Source of the DNA: Pseudofabraea citricarpa
Lineage: Eukaryota; Ascomycota; Leotiomycetes; Helotiales; Dermateaceae
DNA: 64,000 nucleotides
Assembly (NCBI GenBank): GCA_029641185.1
Contig: JAPWGK010000010.1
Span: 496,001-560,000 of the forward strand
Reading direction: 5' to 3'
The position numbers were made by a program, and so were the translations under genes. This document shows, piece after piece, positions 45,954 through 57,400 of the stretch; position 1 is the stretch's first letter, and each line of letters starts with the position of its first letter. A model generated the notes under the pieces. It had not been told where the DNA came from. It was given only the letters and a program-made list of their open reading frames with translations, and did no database searches.

Positions 45954-47824
45954 ATGTATTTCAAGATGCAGCAAGATACCGGCAAGGTCCAAGACAAGAC
46001 CACGAAGACTCCCACTACATCCAATAACGAGACGACGGTACTATATGAGCCCCTGGATGATCTTCAAACCGAAATTAGAGTCGTTACAGTGAGCCCTGGC
46101 GATTTTGAAGATGATATCTATTGTTACCTTTCGAAAGTTTCGATGAAAAACCGGCCGTCTTATGAGGCTCTATCATATACTTGGGGTGATCTTAACCATA
46201 AACGCCAAATGTACCTCAACAGCACACCGTTCGATATTACCGAAAATTTAGAGTCTGCCCTCCGGCATTTACGAGATCCTACTCAATCGAGAGTGTTGTG
46301 GATCGATGCACTATGCATCAATCAAAGAGATAATCTAGAGCGTAATTCGCAAGTTGTACGCATGAATAAGATCTACAAGAGAGCCACAAAGGTCATAGCT
46401 TGGCTGGGGGAAGAATACCAAAACAGTAGTCTTGCTTTCGACGCTTTCGAGGTTTTCCCAATTGACAATAAAACGCACTGGGATACCAAAGGCGACCCGA
46501 GACTAAAGACAGTACTGCTTGATCCTAGTTATAGCATTGCTATATACAAACTCTTCGACCGGCCATGGTTCTCTCGCATCTGGACCGTTCAAGAGAGCGT
46601 TCTCCCACGGACTTTACATTTTGTTTGTGGGCATCGGCAGATTTCTATGGATGTACTTTCTGCAACCCAGAAAAGTCTGCACGCGCATGTATCGCACTGC
46701 TGCCATCACATGTGGACTAAAACAGAGCACTTGAAAGAATCGACGAGACAATGCGCAAAATCGCCTTGCTCCATTCGATGCGGCAGTACTTTGTTTTTTC
46801 CGACTTTGTGGATGTTTTATCTATCACTATGTCTCGCTCCTGCTCAGATCCTCGGGATAAGATCTATGGTCTGCTTGGAATTTCTTCTAATACGGCTCTT
46901 GATAGCATAGCGCCTGACTATTCCAGCCCCGTCTCTACCGTTTTTGAAAAGACGGCCTTCAAACTCATTGAGATCTATCGAGATCTCAAGATCTTTAGTC
47001 ACAGGCTGCCCAAATCTATAAGGATCGATGGAACTGCAGCCGTTGGCCTACCATCGTGGGTTCCCCATTGGAATGCCGAGATTAGTCGCAAAAGCCTCTT
47101 CATAATATTGAGCGCTCGCGTTTACTTTTACCACGAATACTATAGGGCTTCTACGGGAAGTCTGGCTTCGATCAAGCTTGTAAGACCAGGCAAGATCATG
47201 CTTCAGGGTATGCTTTTGGGTCGCTTGAGTGTGCTCGGTACAGCTCAGGATCACGAATCAGGATACAACCACGATACTTTCAAGCTATGGCAAGACTTGA
47301 CAGGTGTCACAAAGCAGCCAGGCCGCTCTTATTCCAATTGTCCCGCCACCACCTACTACGACGCATACTGGCAAACGCTTTGTGGCTCCTTTGTCCTCTC
47401 CCGAGAAGACATGTCCCGGGGGAAGATGTCTGAGCCAGAGCGCACTTCTAATCACTCCCGTCATCGCCATCAGTATGAGGCTTGGCGAAACTGGAATGAA
47501 AAATATGATGGCAACTTAGAATTGCTGCCATCTGTCAGCAAAGAGGCCACGGGGGCTGAAATTAGCCATTTTCAACACTGCGTTAATGTCTTTACGTACT
47601 GCCGGAGGATGTTCGTCACAAAGGGATGGTTGGGGCTTGCACCAATGGATGCCAAGGTCGGAGATAGGATAGCTCTACTCGCAGGCGGGAAAGTTCCATA
47701 CATCTTACGTCCAAAGGATGGAAGTGAGAATGAGTACGAGATGATTGGCGATGCTTACGTCCACGGAATTATGGATGGGCAAAGTTGGGATCCAGATAAT
47801 CTGGTTGATATAACACTAGTTTAG
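45954..47824 (+). CDS. Heterokaryon-incompatibility (HET) domain protein
   Basis: Exons 45954..46688 and 46748..47824; 603 residues. The HET domain spans about 70-240: YEALSYTWGD, LWIDALCINQ, RMNKIYKRATKVIAWLGE and RPWFSRIWTVQE. After the intron, RSCSDPRDKIYGLLGI and WVPHW continue the usual HET-protein layout, ending with a C-terminal MFVTKGWLGLAP... GGKVPYILRPK stretch. HET proteins trigger cell death after non-self fusion in several fungi. The 59 nt intron was inferred because two long frames overlap; a frameshift mutation would be the alternative. Met5 could also be the start. Confidence 0.82.
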
Positions 47825-50800
47825 CGTATTTAGTATACCGTTCGAATTTGATATCGCAAACGATGTATTTGGAATTTAAAAGCTGTGGACTCTGGTTTTG
47901 TATAAGATTAATATTTTGTAGCATACTTTCAGTAGCTGAGCAACTAGACAAGCTTTGAACCATGTGGATTAACCTCAGAAATTGCCGATTATACCAAGGA
48001 TTTAACATCATTTCACAGGAATCTAATACTGTAAAGTGTCATCTAAGTTACTTAGCATTGGGTAAGAGAAATGTAGCAGAGGCAAATTTTCATATATTAA
48101 CATTGTATTATTAAGATGGGACTCAAGGATATATCATCATTTGAATTTAGTATCCAATTAACAGACTTCTCAGTTCACATATCGCATCACCGTCCGGTAA
48201 CCTCTAAATCATATGTCTTAAATTAGTAATTACTCAAGATCATCTTTCCTACTACAAATCAACAAAGCCGAGGCTCTTGCTGCTCTCACAATTCCGAAGA
48301 AATAGTTACTTTCTCTAGCTATTTCGATAAGAAATTCCACATGTTATCACTGTCGCAACCGGTGTATGGATTATAACTATAAGATGTACCAGAAGAACGG
48401 ATTTTGTATTTTGAGGAGATAATATATAGATATTAAGATCTTAGTTTGGGGTAATCTAATTAGGTATCACTTTTTAGGGACGGAAATTGCTAAGCGACCA
48501 CATAATCCATTCTCAGAATAGCATCTAGCGTCAATATACACATTGTACACCTATGTCTCTATCACTACAGAATCATAACAACAGGCTGAATAACGATCAG
48601 GCAAATCCAAAGTCAAAGTAAGATTATAGTTGTAAAAAGTGCTTAGAGCGTATGTTACATGAAGTATCGACAAAAGTCTGTAACAAAAGATCCGAACATA
48701 CGAGACACTTTCATTCTCCGTTGTGAGCTTGAAGTACCTGAACACCTAAATACAACTAGGTTATATTTTTGAAATTTTGAATTCAGATATTCATTTATGT
48801 ATAGCTTAACTTCGTCACTGGTAAGTTTGATGCACACTTATATACATTGCATCTCACTTATGACTTATACTCTTCTCTGCATTATCCTACATAAAATAAT
48901 CAAACCCAGTTTGAATATAATCACGTAGTTATACTCATAGCCTTTGCGTACGGATTGCTTTACTCACAAAAGGGGAAAAGAAAAAAGGTATGAATAACAT
49001 CGGTTCTTTACAGAGCTCTCCTATCTGTACATTTCTTGGTTTTTGCAATCCTGTTACTTCTCATTCCCAATCGAAGAGAATTGAGGAAATTAAAGTATCT
49101 CTCATGAATATCTTATATCGAGTTACTTGCACCAAGTTGGCGAGCAGTTCTTTGTATAACATCGCCCGTTCTAATAATAACGAGGTTAGCGCTGGTAGCA
49201 CAACGGACTTGAAAAGGAATATTATCCCGAAACTCTCCACTCTCTCGTTATTCACATCTTCTGAGCAACGGTAAATCAAGCTCTATAGAAATATCCTAAA
49301 GTGAATGGTTTTTTTCATTCTTGGTTAGAAACCACCGAGATTCTTGCTCTCCCAGTTTAAAAACAAAGTATTCATCTTGATAGCTAAAAGGTATTCGTGC
49401 AGGATACTCGTACCCAGCTCGCATATTACGTGATGCCAAATTGTTCTTCCCCCTAATAACTTGACCATTGAGTTACAAGACTCCTCAGGTAGGTAAGTTC
49501 AGACTCGTTCAGCAAAATATAAATAAGCGACCAAGTCCAGCCAGTCTCCGCGGACCCCCAAGAGGCCCTGCATCGGTAATAAATCAAAGGCCGAGAGCAA
49601 AGCTCAGCCACGTACCGTACAAGTAAGCAGCGCAGCGTAGGACAGAACAGATGTATATGATGGACAGCCAAGGGCGCCGCAGATGTATTTACCCGAGGGC
49701 CAATGAGCAAGGGGGAATAACGAGCCCAACCAAAATGCTGAAATGAGACATGTAAGAAAAAACATGGAGAAGCTGAGGATCCCCCACACGAGATTTTTCC
49801 TTTGTTTTTTTCCTGCTACCCCACGGGAGGGAGGCGGCCATGCGACCCTGACCTCACCGCTCTTCCAGTGCTTCCGATTCGTGAAGTGATGCGAGCCGCC
49901 TCGTCACAAAGATCGTCGTCATCCTGTCACATTCCCGAAAGCAGACGAGAGAAGGCGCGGAGGATGGAGGAGAAACGTGTAAGCGACCTGCATTTCTTCC
50001 TCCTCCTCTTCCTCTCTTCCCTATTACGAGAAGGGATTAGGTTTCTCCTGCTTGTGAATGTCTGCTCTGCTCCCGACGACGTGTTTCGTCCCCTTGGCGC
50101 TGCTCCTCGCGTACGGTACCAGGACTCGGAAGTCTTGCTTCCTTCCGTTCTGCTTTGGGATGCTTCGGTTACTTTAGATCCCGTGCTGGTACAGCAGCAT
50201 GCGTATGTATGATCGCAATTGTGAATTCGTGCTTTTCTCATGTGATTGTGAAATCCAAGTGGGCTGGGGTGGTTCTGATAGAAGGGAAAGTTGACTTGTT
50301 CTTTTCGTTCATTAATGGATGGTGGCTTTCGTTTCCTTGGTTTGCAGAAGAGGTAATCAATAAGTGATAGGTATTATTATTCAACCACTCTATGGATGAT
50401 TATTTTCATAGTAGTTCAATTTAGGGCCCTTTCTTTTCACTGCCTAGGTAGCTAGCTATCTAATGGGGGAAATGTAGCTTGAGGCGAAAAGGGGAACATG
50501 ATAGTTCTATCAGATAGGCGACGAAAAAGGTATCGCTCTCAGCTATACTCTTAATTCTCCTCTCCAGATTAAAAAATCCTTATCCCCAAACTGAAGAATC
50601 CTTAATACCAATCAACTACCAAATAAAAAAACACCTCCACATCAACCCTCCACCAAGCCTCCGAAAGCCACCCACCCACTTCCTTCCTCGCCTCCCAGAT
50701 CTCACCTCACCCTATCTCACCTCACCTCACCTTACATCCAAGCCTCAGCTCAGTCAACAGCCACGTCCTACTCCCACTCACACGCACGCACGCACGCAAC

Positions 50801-53800
50801 CTCACATCCTCACCGTAACCCTCAAGGGCACACCCCGCGAGCAACTAACGGCACCCAGACTTAGGCAAGGCAAGGCAGGGAAAGATCCTTATCTCCCCGC
50901 AGTCCCCCCTAGCTCTCGGAGCGCGCAGACACACACGCACACACGCAGACACGCAACACAGCCTTACCTCTACATACCGTACATCCAACACCGTACCGTA
51001 CCGTACTGTAGAGCATCACAAGCCAAGGCCGCGAAACCCAAACCCCCCAAAAAAAGTCCTCCAAAGAGAAAACTCTCCTGGCCCTCCCCGCACTTTCTCT
51101 GCAAGAAGAAAATCAGAAAATCAGAAAATCTTAACCTTGCTTTCCCCTCCTCCCCGCCCTGGGTCTCTCGCCGACCGTGTCCCCCTCGATCTGTCCTTCC
51201 TGCTCTTGCACAATAATAATGTGGCTTATAGTAGAGCCATCATCGACTTGTCAACTCACTTGTCACTCGACCTCGACCCAGCGGATACGAAACGGGATTT
51301 TCGGTCCGTCCGGCTGTCGAGACGAGACGAGACGAGACGTCGTGCGACGTCATCATTCTTGATTTTCTTCAGCGAGAGAGAGGGAATCTAGATCGAGGAG
51401 CACAAAAAAAATAAAAAGAACAACCTTGCTCAGGTCGTGTAAGCAACAAAACAAAAAAAAAAAAAAAAAAGATAAGGTGCGAGGGGGGTCAGGAAATCGA
51501 AAGAAAACAAAAGAGGCTTGACATGTGAAACAAGCCCCCCCCCTCCCCCAGAGAAAGCAAACTTCGCATCTCAGTCAGCCTTACCTTATCTTTCTCTGGT
51601 CTCTCCGCGCCGTCTAGAGAGGATCACAAGCCTGAGAATTTTTTTGATTTTGTTTTGCGTCCCAGGAAGTCGTGGGGAGGAAGGGAGGGGAGGAGACGAG
51701 AAGAAGAAGAGAGACATGTGAAAAGAGCACGGCATTACAACAGCCAGCCACGTCCCATACTACGCAGAGACTAGATGGAAAGGAAATCCAGGCACGAGCA
51801 CGAGCACGAGCACAAGCACAAGCACGACATGGCATGACGGTGGAAAGAACGGTCAAGGAAAACAAAGCTCCGGGAATTCAGGGAAACCTATCGATGTAGC
51901 TCCATATCTTAGGTTCATGGAAGGGTCCAGACCTGGCGAGGGAGGGAGAGAAGGGATATGTTCTGTGCATCGAAAATGCTACTGCAGCAAGCACAGCCAG
52001 GTATTGTATCATACCTTCCTTACCGTACCAAGCCAGAGAGAGAGAGAGAGAGATGGTTTGGAGTGTGAGAGTAAGTGTAAGTTTTAAGGTTACATTCAGC
52101 AAAAAGCCACCTGGGTTACCGTACGCGTTCGTGTCCCATAGCACAGCGAGAAGAACCCCTGCCTTGGACGAGAAGAAGAAAAAGAAAAAGAAAAAGAAGA
52201 GCCAGACAGCGCCACAAGACACCAGCGAAAAATAAACTAAAACCTCCTTCGTTAACCTTAACTTTAAGCATTCCTCCTTTACTATACGGAGACGGGACGC
52301 GGAGAGAGAAACGTACCGCACGAATAGGAATGCAGCAGACCGACCTCTCCTCTCTCCTTAGCTCGCTACATCTCTCGCTCGCACTAGCCGATCCCCCTTC
52401 CCCTTCCCCTTCCCCTTCCCCAGAAACAATCCCCAGAACCATTGACTGCGAGATAAGGCATCCATCATATCGCATCGCATTACAGGAGAGACGGGATGGA
52501 AATGGAAGCAAGGCGAGATGATTTCTTGATTTCTCTTAGTGCAGAACCTTCTTTTCTCTCTTTATGTCCTTGACTCGCTTTCCCCGGACAGAGATGCATA
52601 TCCCTTTCCCCAACCTCTCTCCCCCGCAAAAACACGTACCCCACATTCGAGGGCATTTGCTCCTTCCTCTTTTGACATTTTTGGGGGAGTATACGTGTTA
52701 TAGAAAGATAGCGAGCGAGCGAGAGAGAGAGAGAGAGACAGAGACAAGAAAGGGAAGATGAGATACCTATAAGAAGTCAAGTCATGTTACGAGAAAGCCA
52801 TGCATGCACGCATACATGTATCATAAGAAGTAGATATACGAAAAAGAAATTCCAAACACATGACCCTTCTCTTTCTCCTTTCCCTCTCTGCAAGCCCATC
52901 TATATGTACATATACAACAAGTTCGAGAAATCCACACCTCCTAAACGACAACCTCTCAACACCCCTATGTAGTTAACCAGCCAGTCATCATTCAAAACAA
53001 AAGAAAACCTCCAACACCCCAAAAACGACAAAGAGACAAAAAGAAAGAACCCCCACTCAATGTCATCACATTGGAATGAGTGAGTGACTGACTGACTCAA
53101 ACGTAGTCACCCACCATCCACCATCACACACACTCTCTCCCACACAACACACAACACACACACACACAACCCCCACGACCAAAAAGAAAAGGGAATTCAC
53201 ATGACCTGTTTTTTTCCTTTTCTTTTCTCTTTCTAAGACATATACCCACCCCACCCACACACACACACACACCCACCCCACCAAGAGAAGCCAAAAAAAA
53301 AAAAAAAAAAGAAAAGAAATACAAGACATGGTCATCGATTACCGGTATCGGTACATAGATACAACCTCTAGAAGATGGATGAGCACATGACCTACCCTTC
53401 CTTCCTCTCCTCCTCCCAATATGTACCCTACCCAAGGCAAGATAAGGAATAGGTAGATAGCTATGAATCACAAGACACACACTTTCCTCCTCCTCTCCTC
53501 TCTCTCCTCTCTCTCAGCAGGTCCCCCCAAAAAAAGAAAGAAAGAGAAAAAAAGAAAGAGGAAAAAAAAAGAGTCAGTGGGTTTTTTTTCTCTCTCTTCT
53601 GTAGAATTCTATCGGTTCTCGAGATTTTTTTAACTATACTAGTATTCATACGTGCGTGCGTGCGTGCGTGCGTGCGTGAGCTTACTGACGTATTATTGTA
53701 TCTATCTATCCCCCATCCCGTATCCCGTATCCCGTATCCCGCATTTTTCGTTTCGTCTCCTGTGAGTGAGAGAGAGAGAGAGAGAAAGAGAGAGGGAAAA

Positions 53801-54571
53801 AAAAAAAAAAAAGAATTCATCAATACAAGACATGGAAGGAGAAGGTGAAGAGGAGAGAAAGAGAAGAGGTCTTCTTTCCTGATCTTGATCTCGATCTTGA
53901 TATCGAGAACTAAAAAAAAAAAAAAGACACAAACACACACCAAAACAAGAAGAGATAAAAAAAAAGAAACAAGATCCCCAATCCCGTGTCCCCGTAAATC
54001 CTCAAAGCCCCAAAGCCCCAACCCAGAATCCTTTCGCATCATATCATGCACCCAAGTTCATCTCCATAGACCCCAGTACACGCGCCCGCACACACATACA
54101 CACGCGCCCACCGAGACCAAGTCGAGTGCAGAGAAGAGAGTACAGTCCCGAGAGAGAGAAAAGAGGACACAGGATGAAGAAGACTGAGAGTGAGAGAGGG
54201 AAAAAAAAAAGCAAGTCTATAGTTTGTTTGAGTTCGAGTTTTGCGCGCGCGCTGAAACAATAAAAAACATAATATTCTACATCATAAGACCCGAGGCAAC
54301 CAGAAGAAGAAAACTCCGCAATCCATCCCATCCTGCCTTCTCCCCCTATAAAAATTTCATGAGTGGAAGGGTTCGCTCGCTATCCTTGGACTTCGCCCCC
54401 CCCATCGGAATTAATGTCATCTCGAATCGGCTATCCGTGTGGGTTCAACCCTGAACCAGGCCTTTTCCTGATCTTCCTTTCTATGTCCAAATCCCTCTCC
54501 TCTCTATTGAGAAATTTCGTCCCGCTTGAAAATCTCATGAAAAAAAATATCTTGCAAACCATCGAATCTCT
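47825..54571. other. Gene-free region downstream of creA
   Basis: 6.7 kb with no protein gene recognised. About 47.8-49.4 kb is AT-rich. From about 49.8 kb it becomes CT/GA-rich with dense microsatellites: poly-A at 51455-51471, hexamers near 51794 and 52394, (GA)n near 52036, 52720 and 53767, (CA)n near 53158 and 53257, (CGTG)n at 53651-53678 and CCCGTAT repeats at 53715-53740. Long open frames here are low-complexity artefacts. It could hold the creA 3' UTR and non-coding RNAs. Confidence 0.55.
53651..53678. repeat. (CGTG)n microsatellite
   Basis: About seven perfect tetranucleotide copies. Confidence 0.9.
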
Positions 54572-55873
54572 TCACGTCCGATCCATCAGATCACCACCGG
54601 CCACACTTCCGTTCGTTGAACTTTGGCCGCTCGAGTTGAAGCCTCGCTCGTCACCGATCACCAGATCTTGAATCGCTACCTTGGGGACCTGAGGAACGGG
54701 AAGTTTCCTCTGGGTCCCGTCCGTCCGGCTCATGATGTCGGATATCGTCAGGCCGCTTCGTGGTGCACTGGTGGTTTGGGAGGGGTGGTATTGCCCATCG
54801 AAATGTTGCGGTTCCATGGGTGCCAGAGCGGGGAGAGTGTTGTGCTGAAGTGAGAGGTTGCGGATTGTAGGGAGATCATAACCACCACCATACTGATGAC
54901 CGTTATGAGGCCGCAGACGCGGCGAGTGAGCTGGTGTGGCGAGCGGAGTGTGATCGGGAGTCGGTGATAACGAGTCGTGGGAGAATGTGGGAGATGAAGG
55001 AGCTGTCGAGTTGGGGGAGTTTGGTCGCGAGCGTTTGGCGAGCCTGCCGTGGGCATGATGATCGTCATCCTCGTGAGAATGGGATCTGGACATGGCGTAG
55101 GCAGAGAGCGAGGGGAGGTGATTGCGACTGCTGTGCGAAGAATGGCTGTAGTAGGGATGATGTCTCGAGGAAGAAACGTGAGGGTGGTGGGTTGCCGGGA
55201 GGGTCGATTCTCGCTCGACCTGGGTGGCAGCGGTTGCGAGCATGTTGATATCGAGAGCGGTTCCGTTGTTTGGAGATCCGCCCAGGCTGCGACCGCCGTA
55301 CGGGTTGAGATTTGAAGGGATCCCGCTGGAGTATGAGGAGTAAGAGTGGGGTGGGGAGACGTTTGGGGATCCGATGGCTGAGGCAGGTGCGGATTGCGAC
55401 ATGTTCTTGTTTGGCGGCGGCATCATGGTCGCCATGGAGGAACCCTGCTCGAGAGCACCATTCTGAACCGCCTGCTGCACTGCCTGCTGCGTCTTGTTGC
55501 TCCTCCGCGAGTTGGGGTTGTTGTGTATCCTCGAGTGTCGGGTGAGTTCGTCTGATCGCGAGAAGCGCTTCGTGCAGCCGGGAAACTGACACGCATGCGG
55601 CTTCTCTCCTGTGTGCGTTCGGATATGTCTGGTCTGGTGCTCTAGACGGTGGAAGGCCTTCTCACACAGCGGGCACTTGTAGGGTCGCGGGAGATCCTGG
55701 CGGTCCTCCCCATGCTGTCCCCCGATCATCTGCGGCATCATACTGACAGCCGCCATCTCGGCCTCGTGTTGCTGTCGCTGGATGAATGCTAGCTTTTCTC
55801 TTGCTTGTTCTTGCTCCCGCTCCAGCTGTGACTGTGGGTTTAGTAGACTTTGGAAGTCTACTGCTCGTTGCAT
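54572..55873 (-). CDS. creA: CreA/Cre1 carbon catabolite repressor
   Basis: Single exon, 433 residues from ATG 55873 ([11 protein letters not shown]). Two C2H2 fingers (about residues 59-110) read [23 protein letters not shown] and [21 protein letters not shown] in family-exact spacing. A His-rich stretch, Ser/Pro-rich regions and the conserved C-terminal [26 protein letters not shown] follow. It binds SYGGRG sites to repress genes for alternative carbon use in glucose. The frame stays open for 141 further codons to an ATG at 56296, but that extension is Pro/Thr-rich and unlike CreA, so it is treated as leader. Confidence 0.95.
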   Translation of the reverse strand: MQRAVDFQSLLNPQSQLEREQEQAREKLAFIQRQQHEAEMAAVSMMPQMIGGQHGEDRQDLPRPYKCPLCEKAFHRLEHQTRHIRTHTGEKPHACQFPGCTKRFSRSDELTRHSRIHNNPNSRRSNKTQQAVQQAVQNGALEQGSSMATMMPPPNKNMSQSAPASAIGSPNVSPPHSYSSYSSGIPSNLNPYGGRSLGGSPNNGTALDINMLATAATQVERESTLPATHHPHVSSSRHHPYYSHSSHSSRNHLPSLSAYAMSRSHSHEDDDHHAHGRLAKRSRPNSPNSTAPSSPTFSHDSLSPTPDHTPLATPAHSPRLRPHNGHQYGGGYDLPTIRNLSLQHNTLPALAPMEPQHFDGQYHPSQTTSAPRSGLTISDIMSRTDGTQRKLPVPQVPKVAIQDLVIGDERGFNSSGQSSTNGSVAGGDLMDRT

Positions 55874-57400
55874 GTGATCGCCGCCGCAGCGATTGTGGGT
55901 GATGCCGACGAAGAATTTCTTGACCTTGACGATGGGATTCGGGGCCCAAAGACGGAAGACAAATGATTGCCTGTAGCGGGATTGGAGGGCAGGCGAGGGT
56001 TGGAGGGGAAGTGGGCGTGGGTGTGGGCGTTTGATGTAGTATATACTCTGTCGGAGGGTTGTGGTGGTGGTAGTGGTGTTGGTGGAGGTTGAAGTTGAAA
56101 AAGTGTGATGACGGGGCAGACGGAGTCGAAGATGTGCCGAGGGGGGATGTGGTCTTATACGATTAAGGGCCACTGGTAGCAGAGACGAGGGCGACTGAAT
56201 TTGGGCTGTGTGGGCGAGGGCGAGCGGGCGCAGGGGGGACGTGGGTAGGAGCTGGGCGACGAGGGTACTGGGAAGTGGGAAGTTGGGGGGGGGCACTGGG
56301 GGGGTTCCAAATAGTGTGGGTGATGTGTTCTAGGGGGGTGGAAGGTGGAAGGGGGGGGGTGTGCGGTGCGGTGCGGTGCCCAGTGGAAGAAGAAGTGGAA
56401 GTGGAAGTGGAAGGGGGAAGGAATAGTTAGTTAGTGAGTTAGTGGTAGTGGTAGTGGTAGTAGCAGTGGTAGTGGTAGTAGCAGTGCTTGGGTGGTGCTT
56501 GGGTGCTTGGGTGCTTGGGTGCTTGGGTACGCTACGCTACAGGTATTGTGGGGGCAGAGGCGCCTCATGAATCTTGTTGCGGAGCTGCTGCTGCTGCCGC
56601 TGGGGCTGGAAGGCTGGAGGGCTGGAGGGTTGGCCTGGATGGGAGCTGGAGTTGGAGCTGGGAGCGAAGCTGACTACGCCGTGCTGCTTAGTGACCGTCG
56701 ACTGACTGACTGTACGGTACTGAACTGACCTGACTACAGCCTACAGCCTACAGCCTACTTATCGCCCACCGCCCACCGCCTACCACCTACCACCTACCAC
56801 CGTCTACGACCGCCTATTACCATCGCCTATCAACCAACCCCAACCTACTCTACCGCTCTACCGCACCCGACCGTACCTACGAAGAAAAAAAAAAGAAAAA
56901 AGAAAAAAAAAAGAAGGCGTGTCCCTATCAGCCTGACTCTTGCTTGCTTGCTATGAGCCACGGGCGTACCGCATGGCCCCGGAGAAACACCAAGTGTGGA
57001 TAGGGAAGAAAAAGCGAACAAGTCGATATCTCTTGGAGACTTGGGGACGGTAGCAGGATGGGCTGGGCCGATGCTTGGGAGTTTGGGTTTGGATATCTGT
57101 TCTGCTGAGAAGAAGATCTGTGCTGTTTGAGAAGGCACAACTTGTAACTTGCCCATCTTCATCTCGCTGCCGGCCTCAAATCTCTTGGGCGTAGCATCAA
57201 CCACGACTGGCCTCGCGGGCTCTTCGGTTGCTCTTGGTACCGTAGGGGAATGCGAATTATGGGTCGCCCCCAAGACTCCACTCACTTTCGGCGTCATGGC
57301 CGAACCACAGGCAAAGGCGCTGGCGCTGGCACTGACTGGCGATGAATAATGACACAGCAGCAAAGAACAGGACTGAGTTCACAACCAGAGCAGCGACATC
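55874..57400 (-). promoter_or_regulatory. creA 5' leader and promoter
   Basis: Sequence upstream of the CreA start. It has a 141-codon open leader to 56296, G-rich runs near 56287-56308 and 56350-56360 that create CTGGGG and GCGGTG-type sites resembling CreA targets (inference), and tandem repeats GTGGAA (56393-56412), GTGGTA (56441-56484) and GTGCTTGG (56484-56528). Confidence 0.5.

Noticed and set aside
49450..49495. TGTAACTCAATGG-like A box on the minus strand
   Set aside because: No B box or acceptor stem at the proper distance.
53461..54051. 196-codon open frame on the minus strand
   Set aside because: Made of translated simple repeats (poly-T and GA/CT tracts) with no domain.
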